Shown piece after piece: positions 1 through 10,126 of a stretch of DNA of 64,000 nt. Position numbers and translations under genes: made by a program. The notes under the pieces were generated by a model that worked only from the letters and a program-made list of their open reading frames with translations, did not search any database and was not told where the DNA came from. The stretch is taken from the NCBI GenBank assembly GCA_015067545.1, contig SVMG01000004.1, positions 1 through 64,000 on the forward strand, read 5' to 3'. Position 1 is the first letter of the stretch. Every line of letters starts with the position of its first letter. Source of the stretch: Oscillospiraceae bacterium. GTDB lineage: Bacteria > Bacillota > Clostridia > Oscillospirales > Oscillospiraceae.

Positions 1-122
1 TAATCTTGTAAGTGAAAAGTTAACTTAAACTACGATGGCACGCCGTGTGCGGGGAAACTCGCATGCACGGTGTAGACGGGGGGAAAACTTGGAGATAATT
101 TCAAAGAGTTACCTATCCGTAT
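1..122 (+). mobile_element. 3' end of a bacterial group II intron (domains V and VI), truncated by window start
   Basis: A 34-nt domain V fold at 40-73, ACGCCGTGTGCGGGGAAACTCGCATGCACGGTGT (CGC triad, GAAA tetraloop, 2-nt bulge), followed by a DVI-like stem and a ...CCTATCCGTAT 3' end. The downstream sequence continues in frame as RecD2. Confidence 0.85.
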
Positions 123-1279
123 CCACCATTATGAAGGGGCTTTTGTCCTTGCTGGGACAGATGCAGCTGAGCTATGTGATGGCAGCCCCCACCGGACGTG
201 CCGCCAAGCGGCTGACCGAGGTCACCGGCGAGGAGGCCTCCACCATCCACCGCCTGCTGGAAAGCACCATCGACCCCGCCACCGGGGACATGGTCTTTTT
301 GCGGGATGAAGCCAATCCTCTGAAGACCGATGTGGTGATCGTGGACGAAATGAGCATGGTGGATGTGCTGCTTCTGCACAGTCTTTTGCGGGCGATCCCT
401 GAGGGAAAACGGCTGATCTTCGTGGGTGACCCGGATCAGCTGCCTCCGGTAGGCCCGGGCTTTCCCTTTGGGGATATGCTGCGAAGCGGAGCGCTTCCTA
501 CTGTCCGGTTGACAGAGATCTTCCGACAGGCCCAGGAAAGCCTCATTGTCATGAACGCCCACCGGGTCAATAACGGCCAGATGCCGGAGCTTAAAAATGT
601 AAAAAGCGACTTTTTCTTCCTGCCCTGTCGGTCAGAAGAGGAAATGCGTCAAACGATCACCGGCCTGTGCACCACCCGGCTACCCCAAAAAATGGGCATC
701 CCGGCAACGGAGATCCAAGTCCTCTCCCCCACCCGCAAGGGCGGCGTGGGCACAGCGGTGCTGAATCAAACATTGCAGGCTGCTCTCAATCCTCCGGGCG
801 GCGGCAAAAAGGAACGTCAATTCGGCGACTTTGCCTTTCGGGAGGGCGACCGGGTCATGCAGATCCGGAATAACTACGACATTATGTGGAAAAAGCAGGA
901 TGGCAGTGCCGTTGGCACCGGCATTTTCAATGGCGATGTGGGCACCATCACCTGTATCGACCCTCACATGGAGACCATGACTGTGGTATTCGATGATCGG
1001 GAAGCGGACTACGACTTTGCCCAGCTCAACGAACTGGAGCCGGCCTACGCCATGACTGTTCACAAAAGTCAGGGCAGCGAATACCGGGCTGTGATCCTAT
1101 GTGCATGGAGCGGCTCACCGTATCTGCTCAGCCGAAGTGTATTGTACACCGCCATCACCCGGGCACGGGAGCTGCTGATCATCGTAGGTCGGGCAGAGAC
1201 CGTGGCCGCCATGACAGAGAACGCCAAGCGCGGCCGCCGATACACCGGGCTGAAGCTGCGCCTGCAGGGGAAAGCATGA
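123..1279 (+). CDS. recD2: ATP-dependent RecD2-like DNA helicase, 3' exon (5' part lies upstream of the intron, outside the window)
   Basis: AAPTGRAAKRLTEVTGEEASTIHRLLE, VIVDEMSMVD, GDPDQLPPVGPG, AYAMTVHKSQGSEY motifs. The ORF-track start at 35 is inside intron domain V and is not a real start. Confidence 0.9.
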
Positions 1280-1950
1280 TGAAATTTGTAAAATGGCTGC
1301 TTTCGGTTTTGTTCCCGCCCAAGTGTCTGCTGTGCAGGCAGGTGCTGAAGGATGATGAACTGGATCTATGCCGCAAATGCCGTGTAAATGGCCCGGAGTG
1401 CACAAATTTCCGGAAAAAGCTTCCCTTTATTGACAGTTGGACGGCAGTTTGGTATTATGAAGACAACGCAAGGCGAAGCTTGCTTCGCTACAAGTTTCAA
1501 GGTGCGCGAAGCTATGCTGTGGGCTATGGTCGGCTTCTTGCCATGAAGCTGCAGGAAGCCCAACCGGACGCTCTGGATCTTCTGACCTGGGTGCCCGTCA
1601 GTCGCCTGCGCCGACTGCGGCGTGGATATGATCAGGTGGAGCTTCTCGCCCAAGCCGTGGGGCAGGAACTGGGCTTAGAGCCTGTGCCTCTCCTGCGGAA
1701 GGTTCGGCACAATCGCCCACAGGCCCGGATCATCGGCGAGGCTCAACGCCGGGCCAATGTGCTTGGCGCGTATCGGATAGAAAATGCAGAACTGTTCCGG
1801 GGCAAACGCATCCTTTTGCTGGATGACATCATCACCACCGGCGCAACTGCCGGTGAATGCGCCCGGGTTCTTCTGACTGCCGGTGCAAAAGAAATTCATT
1901 GCGGTGCTGTGGCTATTGCCCGGCACCGGGCAAATAACAAAGTTAGGTGA
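1276..1950 (+). CDS. comF: ComF family phosphoribosyltransferase-like protein
   Basis: N-terminal CxxC zinc motifs (PPKCLLCRQ, LCRKC) and PRPP loop LLLDDIITTGAT. ATG at 1276 overlaps the recD2 stop (ATGA). Confidence 0.9.
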   Translation: MMKFVKWLLSVLFPPKCLLCRQVLKDDELDLCRKCRVNGPECTNFRKKLPFIDSWTAVWYYEDNARRSLLRYKFQGARSYAVGYGRLLAMKLQEAQPDALDLLTWVPVSRLRRLRRGYDQVELLAQAVGQELGLEPVPLLRKVRHNRPQARIIGEAQRRANVLGAYRIENAELFRGKRILLLDDIITTGATAGECARVLLTAGAKEIHCGAVAIARHRANNKVR

Positions 1951-1955
1951 AAGCT

Positions 1956-2993
1956 ATGCAATTATTATCTCACGACCTGGGCATTGACCTGGGTACTGCC
2001 AATGTGCTGATTTATGTGGACGGCAAGGGTGTTGTGGTTCGGGAGCCATCCGTGGTTGCGGTGGATAAAAACACCGGCAAGATCATCCAGGTAGGCTCTG
2101 CCGCCCGGAATATGCTGGGCCGGACACCCGGCAATGTGGTGGCCATGCATCCGATCAAGGACGGCGTGATCTCCGACCATGAAATGACGGTGCAAATGCT
2201 CCGGGAGCTGTTCAAGGAAGCTGCAAAGACTTCACTGTTCACCCCCAAGCCCCGGGTAGTCATCAGCGTTCCCAGCGGCGTTACCGAGGTTGAGGAACGG
2301 ACTGTGATCAACGCTGCCATCGAGGCCGGCGCACGGCGGGTGTATCTCATTGAAGAGCCGTTGGCTGCCGGCATGGGCGCGGGATTGGATCTGCGCTCTC
2401 CCAAGGGACATATGGTGGTCAACATCGGCTGCGGCACAACGGATGTGGCCGTGCTGTCGCTGAACGGCGTAGCCGTTTCCTCCTCCATCAAGGTGGCCGG
2501 CGGCACTTTTGACGAAGCCATTGGCCGGTATGTTCGCCGGAAGCACGGCGTGGTCATCGGCCAGGCAACTGCTGAGGATGTGAAGATCCAGATCGGTTCT
2601 GTCTATCCCCGTTCGGAAAATGTCAGCTATACGGTCAAGGGCCGTGATGCCAAATCCGGTGTTCCCAGAGAGGCCACGCTCTACTCCGACGATATCTATG
2701 ACGTTCTGCGCCGGCCGGCCCGGCAGATCGCGGAAGAGGTGCTGTCCGTTCTGGAAATGACCTCTCCTGAGTTGGTCAGCGACATTTCCGAAAACGGAAT
2801 CACCCTCACCGGCGGCGGCAGTCAGCTGTGGGGCATGGATAAGCTGCTGATGGATGCCACGGGCATTATGTGCACCCTGGCGGACGATGCCGATTCCTGT
2901 GTGGCCTACGGCTGCGGCAAAAGCCTTGCATGGATCAACCACATGCAGGAAGGCCCGATCAATATCGCCAAAAAACGCATCATGCGCGGATAA
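1956..2993 (+). CDS. mreB: MreB/Mbl family rod-shape actin homolog
   Basis: HDLGIDLGTANVLIYVDGKGVVVREPSVVAVD, GCGTTDVAVLSLNG, LTGGGSQLWGMD. Confidence 0.92.
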   Translation: MQLLSHDLGIDLGTANVLIYVDGKGVVVREPSVVAVDKNTGKIIQVGSAARNMLGRTPGNVVAMHPIKDGVISDHEMTVQMLRELFKEAAKTSLFTPKPRVVISVPSGVTEVEERTVINAAIEAGARRVYLIEEPLAAGMGAGLDLRSPKGHMVVNIGCGTTDVAVLSLNGVAVSSSIKVAGGTFDEAIGRYVRRKHGVVIGQATAEDVKIQIGSVYPRSENVSYTVKGRDAKSGVPREATLYSDDIYDVLRRPARQIAEEVLSVLEMTSPELVSDISENGITLTGGGSQLWGMDKLLMDATGIMCTLADDADSCVAYGCGKSLAWINHMQEGPINIAKKRIMRG

Positions 2994-2996
2994 AAA

Positions 2997-3020
2997 AGAG
3001 CCTGCAAAAGCAGGCTCTTT
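2997..3020. terminator. bidirectional rho-independent terminator between convergent genes
   Basis: AAGAGCCTGC AAAA GCAGGCTCTT with A/T tracts on both sides. Confidence 0.8.
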
Positions 3021-3724
3021 TACATTTCCAATTCAATTCCCACGATCCGGGCGTACTGTGCATCATAATGCTCGGGCATAATGGAACGCCGCTGCCCCGG
3101 CTGCAGAAAAAATACATGCGCAGAATAGGCCTGTCCGCCCAAATAGTAACCGCCCTCAGACACATACTGCTTATACCGAACCGTAACATGGCGAAGCTCC
3201 CGGGTATCCCGGTTGATGACGGTCATCAGCGGGCCAAAACCTACATAATCCACCTGCTCCCGGCTCAGCTCCTGCTGAGCCCACCGAACACAAAGCTCCC
3301 GACAGCCTGTGACCGACTCTGGGTCACAGGCTTTTTTGTTATATTCCAGCACCAAGCACCGGCTCTGCGGCGGCAGGCAATACACAAAAAAGTACAGTCT
3401 CTGCCCTGCCTGCTCCACCACAAAGGCTGCAAATTCCACCATGCTGTTTGTGGGATTGGAGATCATAAGCCCCGCCACATTCTCTACCGACACGCCACTC
3501 TGATCTTCCCAGTAAGGGCCTTGGTAACATACCAGCTCTTCTGCGATCAGCGTCCCGCCCGACAGTGTCACAGGAAATTCCGCAGGTGCTGCTGTGACCT
3601 GTGGTTTCTCAGAAGCCTCTTCCCAAGCCCCGGGCACAACCGTTTCCACCTGCGTGTCACAGCCACACAGCACTCCCAAAACCCCTATTGCCAACGCCAA
3701 CGCCCCGCACATTCTTCTGTACAT
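3020..3724 (-). CDS. putative lipoprotein of unknown function
   Basis: MYRRMCGALALAIGVLGVLCGCD signal peptide with lipobox. Start trimmed from the ORF-track start. Confidence 0.65.
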   Translation of the reverse strand: MYRRMCGALALAIGVLGVLCGCDTQVETVVPGAWEEASEKPQVTAAPAEFPVTLSGGTLIAEELVCYQGPYWEDQSGVSVENVAGLMISNPTNSMVEFAAFVVEQAGQRLYFFVYCLPPQSRCLVLEYNKKACDPESVTGCRELCVRWAQQELSREQVDYVGFGPLMTVINRDTRELRHVTVRYKQYVSEGGYYLGGQAYSAHVFFLQPGQRRSIMPEHYDAQYARIVGIELEM

Positions 3725-3939
3725 CTGCCTGCCCCCTTGCCGTAATGGGTAAAATGTACTGGCATTATAGGATAAAGGGTTTGGCTCTTTCAAGGGAAAT
3801 GCCACATTTTCTGCGGTATTCCAAACATATTCATCGACAAAATAGGGGATAATGCCTATTAGTGGCATTTTTTACGGATTTTTTCTACGATAAAATCAAT
3901 TATTTTGCATATTCTAGCTTCAGGGGGGATGTCACGAAA

Positions 3940-4410
3940 ATGGGTTTGTGGAAAAAAATTTGCTTTTGCAGCTTGCCTCTTGTTCTGCTGTCCCTATCCG
4001 GCTGCTGCCGCGTGTTACTGCAAAAAGATCTCCGGCCTTACCGGATCATAACGCAGGTAAGTGTCGTTTATGAAAACGGAGCGCTTTCAGCGCAGCGGGA
4101 TTTTTACCGGGAAGAAAGCATCCGGCATATTCTGGATTACCTGCGCTATGTGGATCCCTACGGCATCCCCCGGGAAGACCCGGAGCTGGCCACGGGCCGG
4201 TGCTACTCGATCACACTGATCTATTCCGACGGCTCACAGCGCCTTTACGAACAGCGCGCTGACCAATATATGCGCATTGACGGCGGAGACTGGATGCGGA
4301 TCGAACCCCAAAAAGCCCTGTATCTCAGCGGACTTTTCAGCATGATGCCCAGCGATGCTTCGATAACGGATGCCGGACCCGTTCCACCGTTGATACGGCC
4401 ACAGATATAA
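3940..4410 (+). CDS. putative lipoprotein of unknown function
   Basis: MGLWKKICFCSLPLVLLSLSGCCRV lipobox signal. Confidence 0.6.
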   Translation: MGLWKKICFCSLPLVLLSLSGCCRVLLQKDLRPYRIITQVSVVYENGALSAQRDFYREESIRHILDYLRYVDPYGIPREDPELATGRCYSITLIYSDGSQRLYEQRADQYMRIDGGDWMRIEPQKALYLSGLFSMMPSDASITDAGPVPPLIRPQI

Positions 4411-4440
4411 AAGGTGCCGTTGCAATGCAACAGCACCTTT
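4408..4440. terminator. terminator hairpin between convergent ORFs
   Basis: AAAAGGTGC...GCACCTTTT inverted repeat. Confidence 0.6.
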
Positions 4441-4443
4441 TCA

Positions 4444-6321
4444 TTATTCTTCCTCGCGATTCGCATCAAACAGAGACACCTTGGTAGCCTCGCCGATTTC
4501 CCGGCCTGCCATACAGTCTTCAAACTGCTTGCCTGTCATGGTCTCGTGCTCCAGCAGGTGATCAACCACCGCCATCACCTTGTCCTCATTTGCCTTGAGG
4601 ATCTCGGCACACTGGGCATAGGCCTTGTCCACCAGGAGCTTGACCTGATCATCGATCGTTCCGGCCACCTTTTCAGAATAACTCTTTGTGGTCTGATAAT
4701 CCCGACCGATGAACACCTCACCGCCGCCCAGGTAGCTCACCGTACCCAGCTCCTCGCACATGCCGTACCGGGCCACCATATCCCGGGCCAGCTTGGTCGC
4801 CCGGTCGATGTCATTGGATGCCCCCACGGAAATATCCCCCAGGAACAGGGCCTCCGCTACGCGGCCGCCCAGCAGACCTACGATCTGCTCATACATCTGA
4901 TTCCGGGTCAGATTGAAGCTGTCATCCCTGGGAATGTGCCAAGTGGCACCCAGGCTTTGACCCCGGGGCACAATGGTGATCTGCAGCACAGGGTCCTGGG
5001 TGGGCAGATGGTACATGGCAACGGCGTGACCGGCTTCATGGATGGCAGTCTCCTTCAGGTCCTTGCGCTGACGCACGCGGCTGCGCTTTTCCGGACCAGC
5101 CAGGATCTTCATCATGGATTCGTTCAGATCCTCCATGGTCAGCACCTTGCGGTCATTCCGGGCAGCACGGATGGCCGCCTCATTCATCAGATTGCTCAGA
5201 TCCGCACCGGTGAAGCCCACAGTGGAACGGGCCACCAGCTTCAGATCCACATCGCTGTCCAGCCGTTTGCCCTTGGAATGGACCTTGAGGATATCCTCGC
5301 GGCCCTTTACATCCGGCGCACCCACATGGATCTGCCGGTCGAACCGACCGGGTCGCAGAAGCGCAGGATCGAGAATATCGGGGCGGTTGGTGGCAGCCAG
5401 GACGATAACGCCTTCGTTTTTCGCAAAGCCATCCATCTCCACCAGCAGCTGGTTCAGTGTCTGCTCTTTTTCATCATGGCCGCCGCCGAGGCCGGAGCCA
5501 CGCTTGCGGCCTACCGCATCGATCTCATCGATAAAAATGATCGCCGGGGCTACCTTCTTGGCCTGGTCAAACAGGTCACGGACACGGCTTGCGCCCACGC
5601 CCACATACAGCTCCACAAAATCCGAGCCGGAAATGGACAAAAACTGCACATCCGCCTCACCGGCCACTGCACGGGCAAGCAGGGTCTTTCCTGTGCCGGG
5701 AGGGCCCACCAGCAGCAAGCCGTGGGGGATCCGGGCACCGATCTCCTTGAATTTCGCAGGGTCACGGAGAAAATCCACGATCTCCTGCAATTCCTCTTTT
5801 TCTTCCTCCGCGCCGGCCACATCATCAAAGGTGACCTTGCTGCCGCCGGGTACGCCCAGAGTGGTGCGCGCTCTGCCAAAGTTGGCCATAGGATTGTTAC
5901 CGCCGGCATTGATCCGGCCCATGAGCAGCACCCACAGCACCAACAGGACCAGACCCACGATCAGAAGCGGCAGGATCAAATCATAGGGAGAAAACTCACT
6001 TTCCGGCAGGAAATCATAGCTTTGAAGCACACCGCTTTTGCTCTGCTCCTCAAGCACCGCCTGCATCTGCCGATGGAAGCCCTCCGGGTCTGCTAGACGG
6101 CAGGTCAGCGCGGATTTGCCTTCGTAGGAGCCATGCAGCTCCAAATAGATGGTGTTCTCCTCCACGACAAAGCTCTTCACCTGTTCCGAATGGAACAGCT
6201 CAAGCACCTGTGAATAGCTCAGATCATCCACCCGTCCGCCAAAAATTACGGTGATAATGCTAAGCAGCAGTACCAGGATGATCAGATACATCGGCACTGA
6301 TAAGAATTTACGTTTCTTCAA
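4444..6321 (-). CDS. ftsH: ATP-dependent zinc metalloprotease FtsH
   Basis: AAA motif [39 protein letters not shown] zinc site, two N-terminal TM segments. Confidence 0.97.
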   Translation of the reverse strand: MKKRKFLSVPMYLIILVLLLSIITVIFGGRVDDLSYSQVLELFHSEQVKSFVVEENTIYLELHGSYEGKSALTCRLADPEGFHRQMQAVLEEQSKSGVLQSYDFLPESEFSPYDLILPLLIVGLVLLVLWVLLMGRINAGGNNPMANFGRARTTLGVPGGSKVTFDDVAGAEEEKEELQEIVDFLRDPAKFKEIGARIPHGLLLVGPPGTGKTLLARAVAGEADVQFLSISGSDFVELYVGVGASRVRDLFDQAKKVAPAIIFIDEIDAVGRKRGSGLGGGHDEKEQTLNQLLVEMDGFAKNEGVIVLAATNRPDILDPALLRPGRFDRQIHVGAPDVKGREDILKVHSKGKRLDSDVDLKLVARSTVGFTGADLSNLMNEAAIRAARNDRKVLTMEDLNESMMKILAGPEKRSRVRQRKDLKETAIHEAGHAVAMYHLPTQDPVLQITIVPRGQSLGATWHIPRDDSFNLTRNQMYEQIVGLLGGRVAEALFLGDISVGASNDIDRATKLARDMVARYGMCEELGTVSYLGGGEVFIGRDYQTTKSYSEKVAGTIDDQVKLLVDKAYAQCAEILKANEDKVMAVVDHLLEHETMTGKQFEDCMAGREIGEATKVSLFDANREEE

Positions 6322-6338
6322 TTGGGTACTCCTTCTAA

Positions 6339-6884
6339 TTAAGTATATGCTTCCGGCTTCAAAATCCCAACATAGGGCAGATTCCGGTAATATTCATTGT
6401 AATCCAGGCCGTAGCCCACCACAAAGGCATTGGGAATGGTAAAGCCCACATAATCCGCCTGCAGCGTCACGCCCGGCTTTCTCCGGGAAGGCTTGTCAAG
6501 CAGGGTGCAGATCTTCAGCGATGCAGGCTCTTTTTTCATCAAGTGGTCATAGATAAAGGAAAGAGAGTTTCCTGTATCAAAAATATCCTCCAGGATCAGC
6601 ACATGGCGATCCTTAATGTCCGTGGTGATGTCCCGCTTGACCACCACCGAGCCGGTGGAATCCGTTCCCTCATAGGAAGATACCCACATAAAATCCATTT
6701 GGCAGGGCACATTGATCTTACGGATCATGTCCGCATAAAAGATCACCACGCCCTTCAGTACACCCAAAACCACGGGATTTTTGTCCCGGTACTCTTCGGT
6801 CAGAATTTTGCCCAATTCCTCGATACGAGCCTGGATCTGCGCTTCGGTCAGCATGACCTCCTGAATATCTTTCTCCATAACCAA
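6339..6884 (-). CDS. hpt: hypoxanthine phosphoribosyltransferase
   Basis: VLILEDIFDTGNSL PRPP motif; ftsH-hpt-tilS synteny. Confidence 0.93.
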   Translation of the reverse strand: MVMEKDIQEVMLTEAQIQARIEELGKILTEEYRDKNPVVLGVLKGVVIFYADMIRKINVPCQMDFMWVSSYEGTDSTGSVVVKRDITTDIKDRHVLILEDIFDTGNSLSFIYDHLMKKEPASLKICTLLDKPSRRKPGVTLQADYVGFTIPNAFVVGYGLDYNEYYRNLPYVGILKPEAYT

Positions 6885-6897
6885 GTCTCCCTCTGTG

Positions 6898-8160
6898 TTA
6901 TTTCAATACTTCCAGCCGAATTTGCATTGCCGGAAGCTGCGCTGCAAGCCGGTCCACATTGGCACCGATGCCATAAACTCCCAGCACGCCCTGCCCGTCC
7001 GCCAGCACAGGAATGTACGGCCGCTGATGGGCAGGAATTTTTCGGTCTATAAAAAGCTTTTTCAGTGTGCAGGTGCCTGCATTCAAGCGAATGCTGTCCC
7101 CTGCCTGTCTGGATCGCAGCACCACAGGGCCGGATGCGCTGACGGTGAAAATTTCTTTTGTGTTGATGATCTGCTGCGCAGGAACATAGGAAGCCGTCAT
7201 TCCCCATTGGGGCAGCTGCAATGTATCCCCCGGCAGAAGTGTGACCTCATCCGGTGCCGTTTTTTGCTCCAATACCACCAGCCGGTCATAATTGCGTCCA
7301 ACAGTCACTGCGCCGGGCAAATTTGTCCTGGCAGACGGTTTTTCCGAAAAAATCAGACTGTCCACAGCCCGGATATGACTCCGCTCCGGCTCCGGAACGC
7401 CGTTTTCCTTCAAGAATCGGCTGATTTTGCGGCTGCGCAAAGCAGGATCCATTTCACGAAGCTCCCCAACTGACGGCAGTTTTCCGTCAAGCTCCAGAGC
7501 TTGCGCATCCTGGCGCAGCTCCATGGCCATCTGTGACAAATTCTCCGCCAGGCGGGGATTTTCCTCTTTCAAGAAGGGCATCACCCTATGACGCAGACGG
7601 TTGCGAAGGAAATCGTCGGTTTTATTGGAGCTGTCCTCCACGTGGCTCAGGCAGTATTTCTCCAAAAAGGCCAATACTTCCTGCCGGGTCACTGTGAGCA
7701 TGGGGCGGATGATATTCCCGTTCACCGGGCTGATTCCCCCAAGACCACGCAGGCCCGTTCCCCGGACCAGGTGCATCAAAACAGTTTCTGCGTTGTCATC
7801 CGCTGTATGGGCGGTGGCGATTTTGCCGGGAAGCGTGGCGAAAAATGCATATCTTGCCTCTCTTGCGGCAGCCTCCAGTCCTTTTTTGCCGGCTGCCACC
7901 CGGGCACTTCCTACTGAAAGCGGGATGTCATAGCGGCTGCAGAAATCCCGGACGAATTGTTCGTCCCTGTCGGATTCTTCGCCACGAAGACGGTGGTTAA
8001 AATGGGCGGCAGACAGGGTAATACCCAATTTTTCCCGTAAAAGGTACATTCCAAACAGCAGCGCCACAGAATCCGCGCCGCCGGACACCGCACAGGTCAC
8101 ATGATCGCCGGGTGCGACCATGTCATACTGCCGCAGAAGCTTTCGCAGCTTATTCAGCAT
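6898..8160 (-). CDS. tilS: tRNA(Ile)-lysidine synthase
   Basis: AVSGGADSVALLFGM PP-loop, HFNHRLRG, ATAHTADDNAETVLMHLVRGTG. Confidence 0.94.
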   Translation of the reverse strand: MLNKLRKLLRQYDMVAPGDHVTCAVSGGADSVALLFGMYLLREKLGITLSAAHFNHRLRGEESDRDEQFVRDFCSRYDIPLSVGSARVAAGKKGLEAAAREARYAFFATLPGKIATAHTADDNAETVLMHLVRGTGLRGLGGISPVNGNIIRPMLTVTRQEVLAFLEKYCLSHVEDSSNKTDDFLRNRLRHRVMPFLKEENPRLAENLSQMAMELRQDAQALELDGKLPSVGELREMDPALRSRKISRFLKENGVPEPERSHIRAVDSLIFSEKPSARTNLPGAVTVGRNYDRLVVLEQKTAPDEVTLLPGDTLQLPQWGMTASYVPAQQIINTKEIFTVSASGPVVLRSRQAGDSIRLNAGTCTLKKLFIDRKIPAHQRPYIPVLADGQGVLGVYGIGANVDRLAAQLPAMQIRLEVLK

Positions 8161-9487
8161 GCTTCCACTCCCTGTCCGCGAAGGTGGTGTACTGAGGCAG
8201 CCATTGCAGCTTCACCGTGCCGATCTCGCCATGGCGGTTCTTGGCAACGATACACTCTGCAATATTCTTTTCTTCCGTATTGGGATTATAGTAATCGTCA
8301 CGATAGAGCATCATGACGCTGTCGGCATCCTGTTCGATAGAACCGGATTCCCGAAGGTCGGACAGTACAGGCCGCTTGTCCGAACGGCCTTCCGCCGCAC
8401 GGTTCAGCTGGCTCAGACAAATAACAGGAACATTCAGCTCCTTGGCCATGATCTTCAAAGAACGGGAAATATCGCTGACCACCTGAACGCGGTTGTCATT
8501 GCCCTTGCCATAGCCCGAGCCCTGCATCAACTGCAGATAGTCAATAATAACCAAGCCCAAATTGTCCAGCCGGCGGCACTTTGCATTCATTTCCGCAACT
8601 GTGATGCCGCCGTTATCATCCACCCGGATGTCTGTCTGACTTAAGGCAGAGGATGCCATACCGATCTTGACCCATTCCTCCTCCGTCAGCTTGCCGGTGG
8701 CCATTTTTTGGCTGTCCACAAAGCTTTCGCTGGAAAGAAGTCGCATGGCCAGCTCCTCCCGGGACATTTCCAAGGAGAAGAACGCAACGGTCTTTTTATA
8801 CTTCTTCGCCACATTCAGGCAAATATTCAGCGCAAAGGAGGTCTTGCCCATGGCAGGACGGGCCGCCACCAACAACAGATTTCCCTTGTTGAGGCCATTG
8901 ATCTTCCTGTCCAGATCCCGCAATCCCGTGGACAGACCGGGAATGGCAGAGTCGGACTGTGCCAGCTCATTCAGCCGATCATACACCTTGTGCAAAATCG
9001 TGCCGATGTGCTCCAAGGAATCCCGGCGGTCACCCTTGCGCAGGGCATAGATCTTCTTTTCCGCGGATTCCAGCATCTCAGCCGGTGTTCCCACCTGCTC
9101 CTGCACCATTTCCGTAATATCCACGCCAGCCTGTGAAAGGCTGCGCAGCATGGCCTTCTCCCGGACGATGTTTGCGTACCGCACCGCATTGGCGGCGGTG
9201 GGAGTGATCTCCATGAGCTGCATGATGTAGTCCCGGGAATTGTCGTGATAGACTCCGGCCTCGCGCATCTTGTCCAGCACGGTCACCGGGTCGATGGCCT
9301 GAGCCAGGTTAAACATGGAATAGATCACTTCAAAGATCTCTCTGTTCTGTTGAAGATAAAAATCCTCCGGCTGCACCACACCGATCACATCGGTGATGCA
9401 GCGGCTGTCAATAAGGATGGAGCCCAGAACGGACTGCTCCGCATCCAAATCATGAGGCTGCTGCCGCGCCATCAACTGTTCATCCAT
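8150..9487 (-). CDS. dnaB: replicative DNA helicase DnaB
   Basis: PHDLDAEQSVLGSILID, ARPAMGKTSFALNI, LVIIDYLQLM. Confidence 0.96.
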   Translation of the reverse strand: MDEQLMARQQPHDLDAEQSVLGSILIDSRCITDVIGVVQPEDFYLQQNREIFEVIYSMFNLAQAIDPVTVLDKMREAGVYHDNSRDYIMQLMEITPTAANAVRYANIVREKAMLRSLSQAGVDITEMVQEQVGTPAEMLESAEKKIYALRKGDRRDSLEHIGTILHKVYDRLNELAQSDSAIPGLSTGLRDLDRKINGLNKGNLLLVAARPAMGKTSFALNICLNVAKKYKKTVAFFSLEMSREELAMRLLSSESFVDSQKMATGKLTEEEWVKIGMASSALSQTDIRVDDNGGITVAEMNAKCRRLDNLGLVIIDYLQLMQGSGYGKGNDNRVQVVSDISRSLKIMAKELNVPVICLSQLNRAAEGRSDKRPVLSDLRESGSIEQDADSVMMLYRDDYYNPNTEEKNIAECIVAKNRHGEIGTVKLQWLPQYTTFADREWKHAE

Positions 9488-9524
9488 GTTTATTCCTCCC
9501 TACCTCTTCTATCTTATGATCCTT

Positions 9525-9643
9525 CCTTGGCTCCCCCTGTGGGGGAGCTGTCAGCCGAACAGGCTGACTGAGAGGGCAAATACAGACACCCTCTCCGTCA
9601 AAAATCAGAGATTTTTGCCACCTCTCCCATAGGGAGAGGCAAG
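9525..9643. repeat. dispersed intergenic repeat, family A (CTCCCCCTGTGGGGGAGCTGTCAGCC... type)
   Basis: Imperfect nested inverted repeats (CTCCCCC/GGGGGAG, CTCTCCC/GGGAGAG, AAAATC/GATTTTT) in an intergenic region; related in style to 20322-20508. Confidence 0.6.
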
Positions 9644-9664
9644 TGAATTTGCTAATATTAAAAA

Positions 9665-10111
9665 TTACGCCTCTTCGATCTTCACCGTCAGCGGCGCAGT
9701 GATCTCATAGCCCAGCTTGCAGGTAACGGTGTACGTACCCACGGACTTAATGGTATCTGCGATCACGATTTTGCGCTTATCCAGAGTGATACCGGTCTTG
9801 GCTTTCAGTGCGTCGGCAATTTCCTGGTTGGTTACAGAACCGAACAGACGGCCCGCACCGCCACCCTTGGCTGTCACCACCAAGGTCAGCTCCCGCAGTT
9901 GCTTGGACAGCGCCAGAGCCTCTGCCTTTTCCTTGGCAATACGCTCCTGGGTAGCCTTGTCATTCATACGCATGGTATTGATGGCATCCGGTGTAGCCTC
10001 AATGGCTATCTTTTTAGGCAGCATAAAGTTGCGGGCGTAGCCGTCGGAAACCTCGATCATTTGGCCTTTCTTGCCCTTACCCTTAACATCTTGCAACAGA
10101 ATTACTTTCAT
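9665..10111 (-). CDS. rplI: 50S ribosomal protein L9
   Basis: [39 protein letters not shown]. Confidence 0.97.
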   Translation of the reverse strand: MKVILLQDVKGKGKKGQMIEVSDGYARNFMLPKKIAIEATPDAINTMRMNDKATQERIAKEKAEALALSKQLRELTLVVTAKGGGAGRLFGSVTNQEIADALKAKTGITLDKRKIVIADTIKSVGTYTVTCKLGYEITAPLTVKIEEA

Positions 10112-10126
10112 AACATTTACTCCTAT

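Noticed and set aside
35-121. N-terminal MARRVRGNSHARCRRGENLEIISKSYLSV of the first ORF as protein
   Set aside because: This stretch is group II intron domain V/VI sequence, so the ORF-track start is artefactual.
4414-6096. 560-aa plus-strand ORF opposite ftsH
   Set aside because: Shadow ORF; His/Gln/Leu-rich antisense translation, while ftsH has all catalytic motifs.
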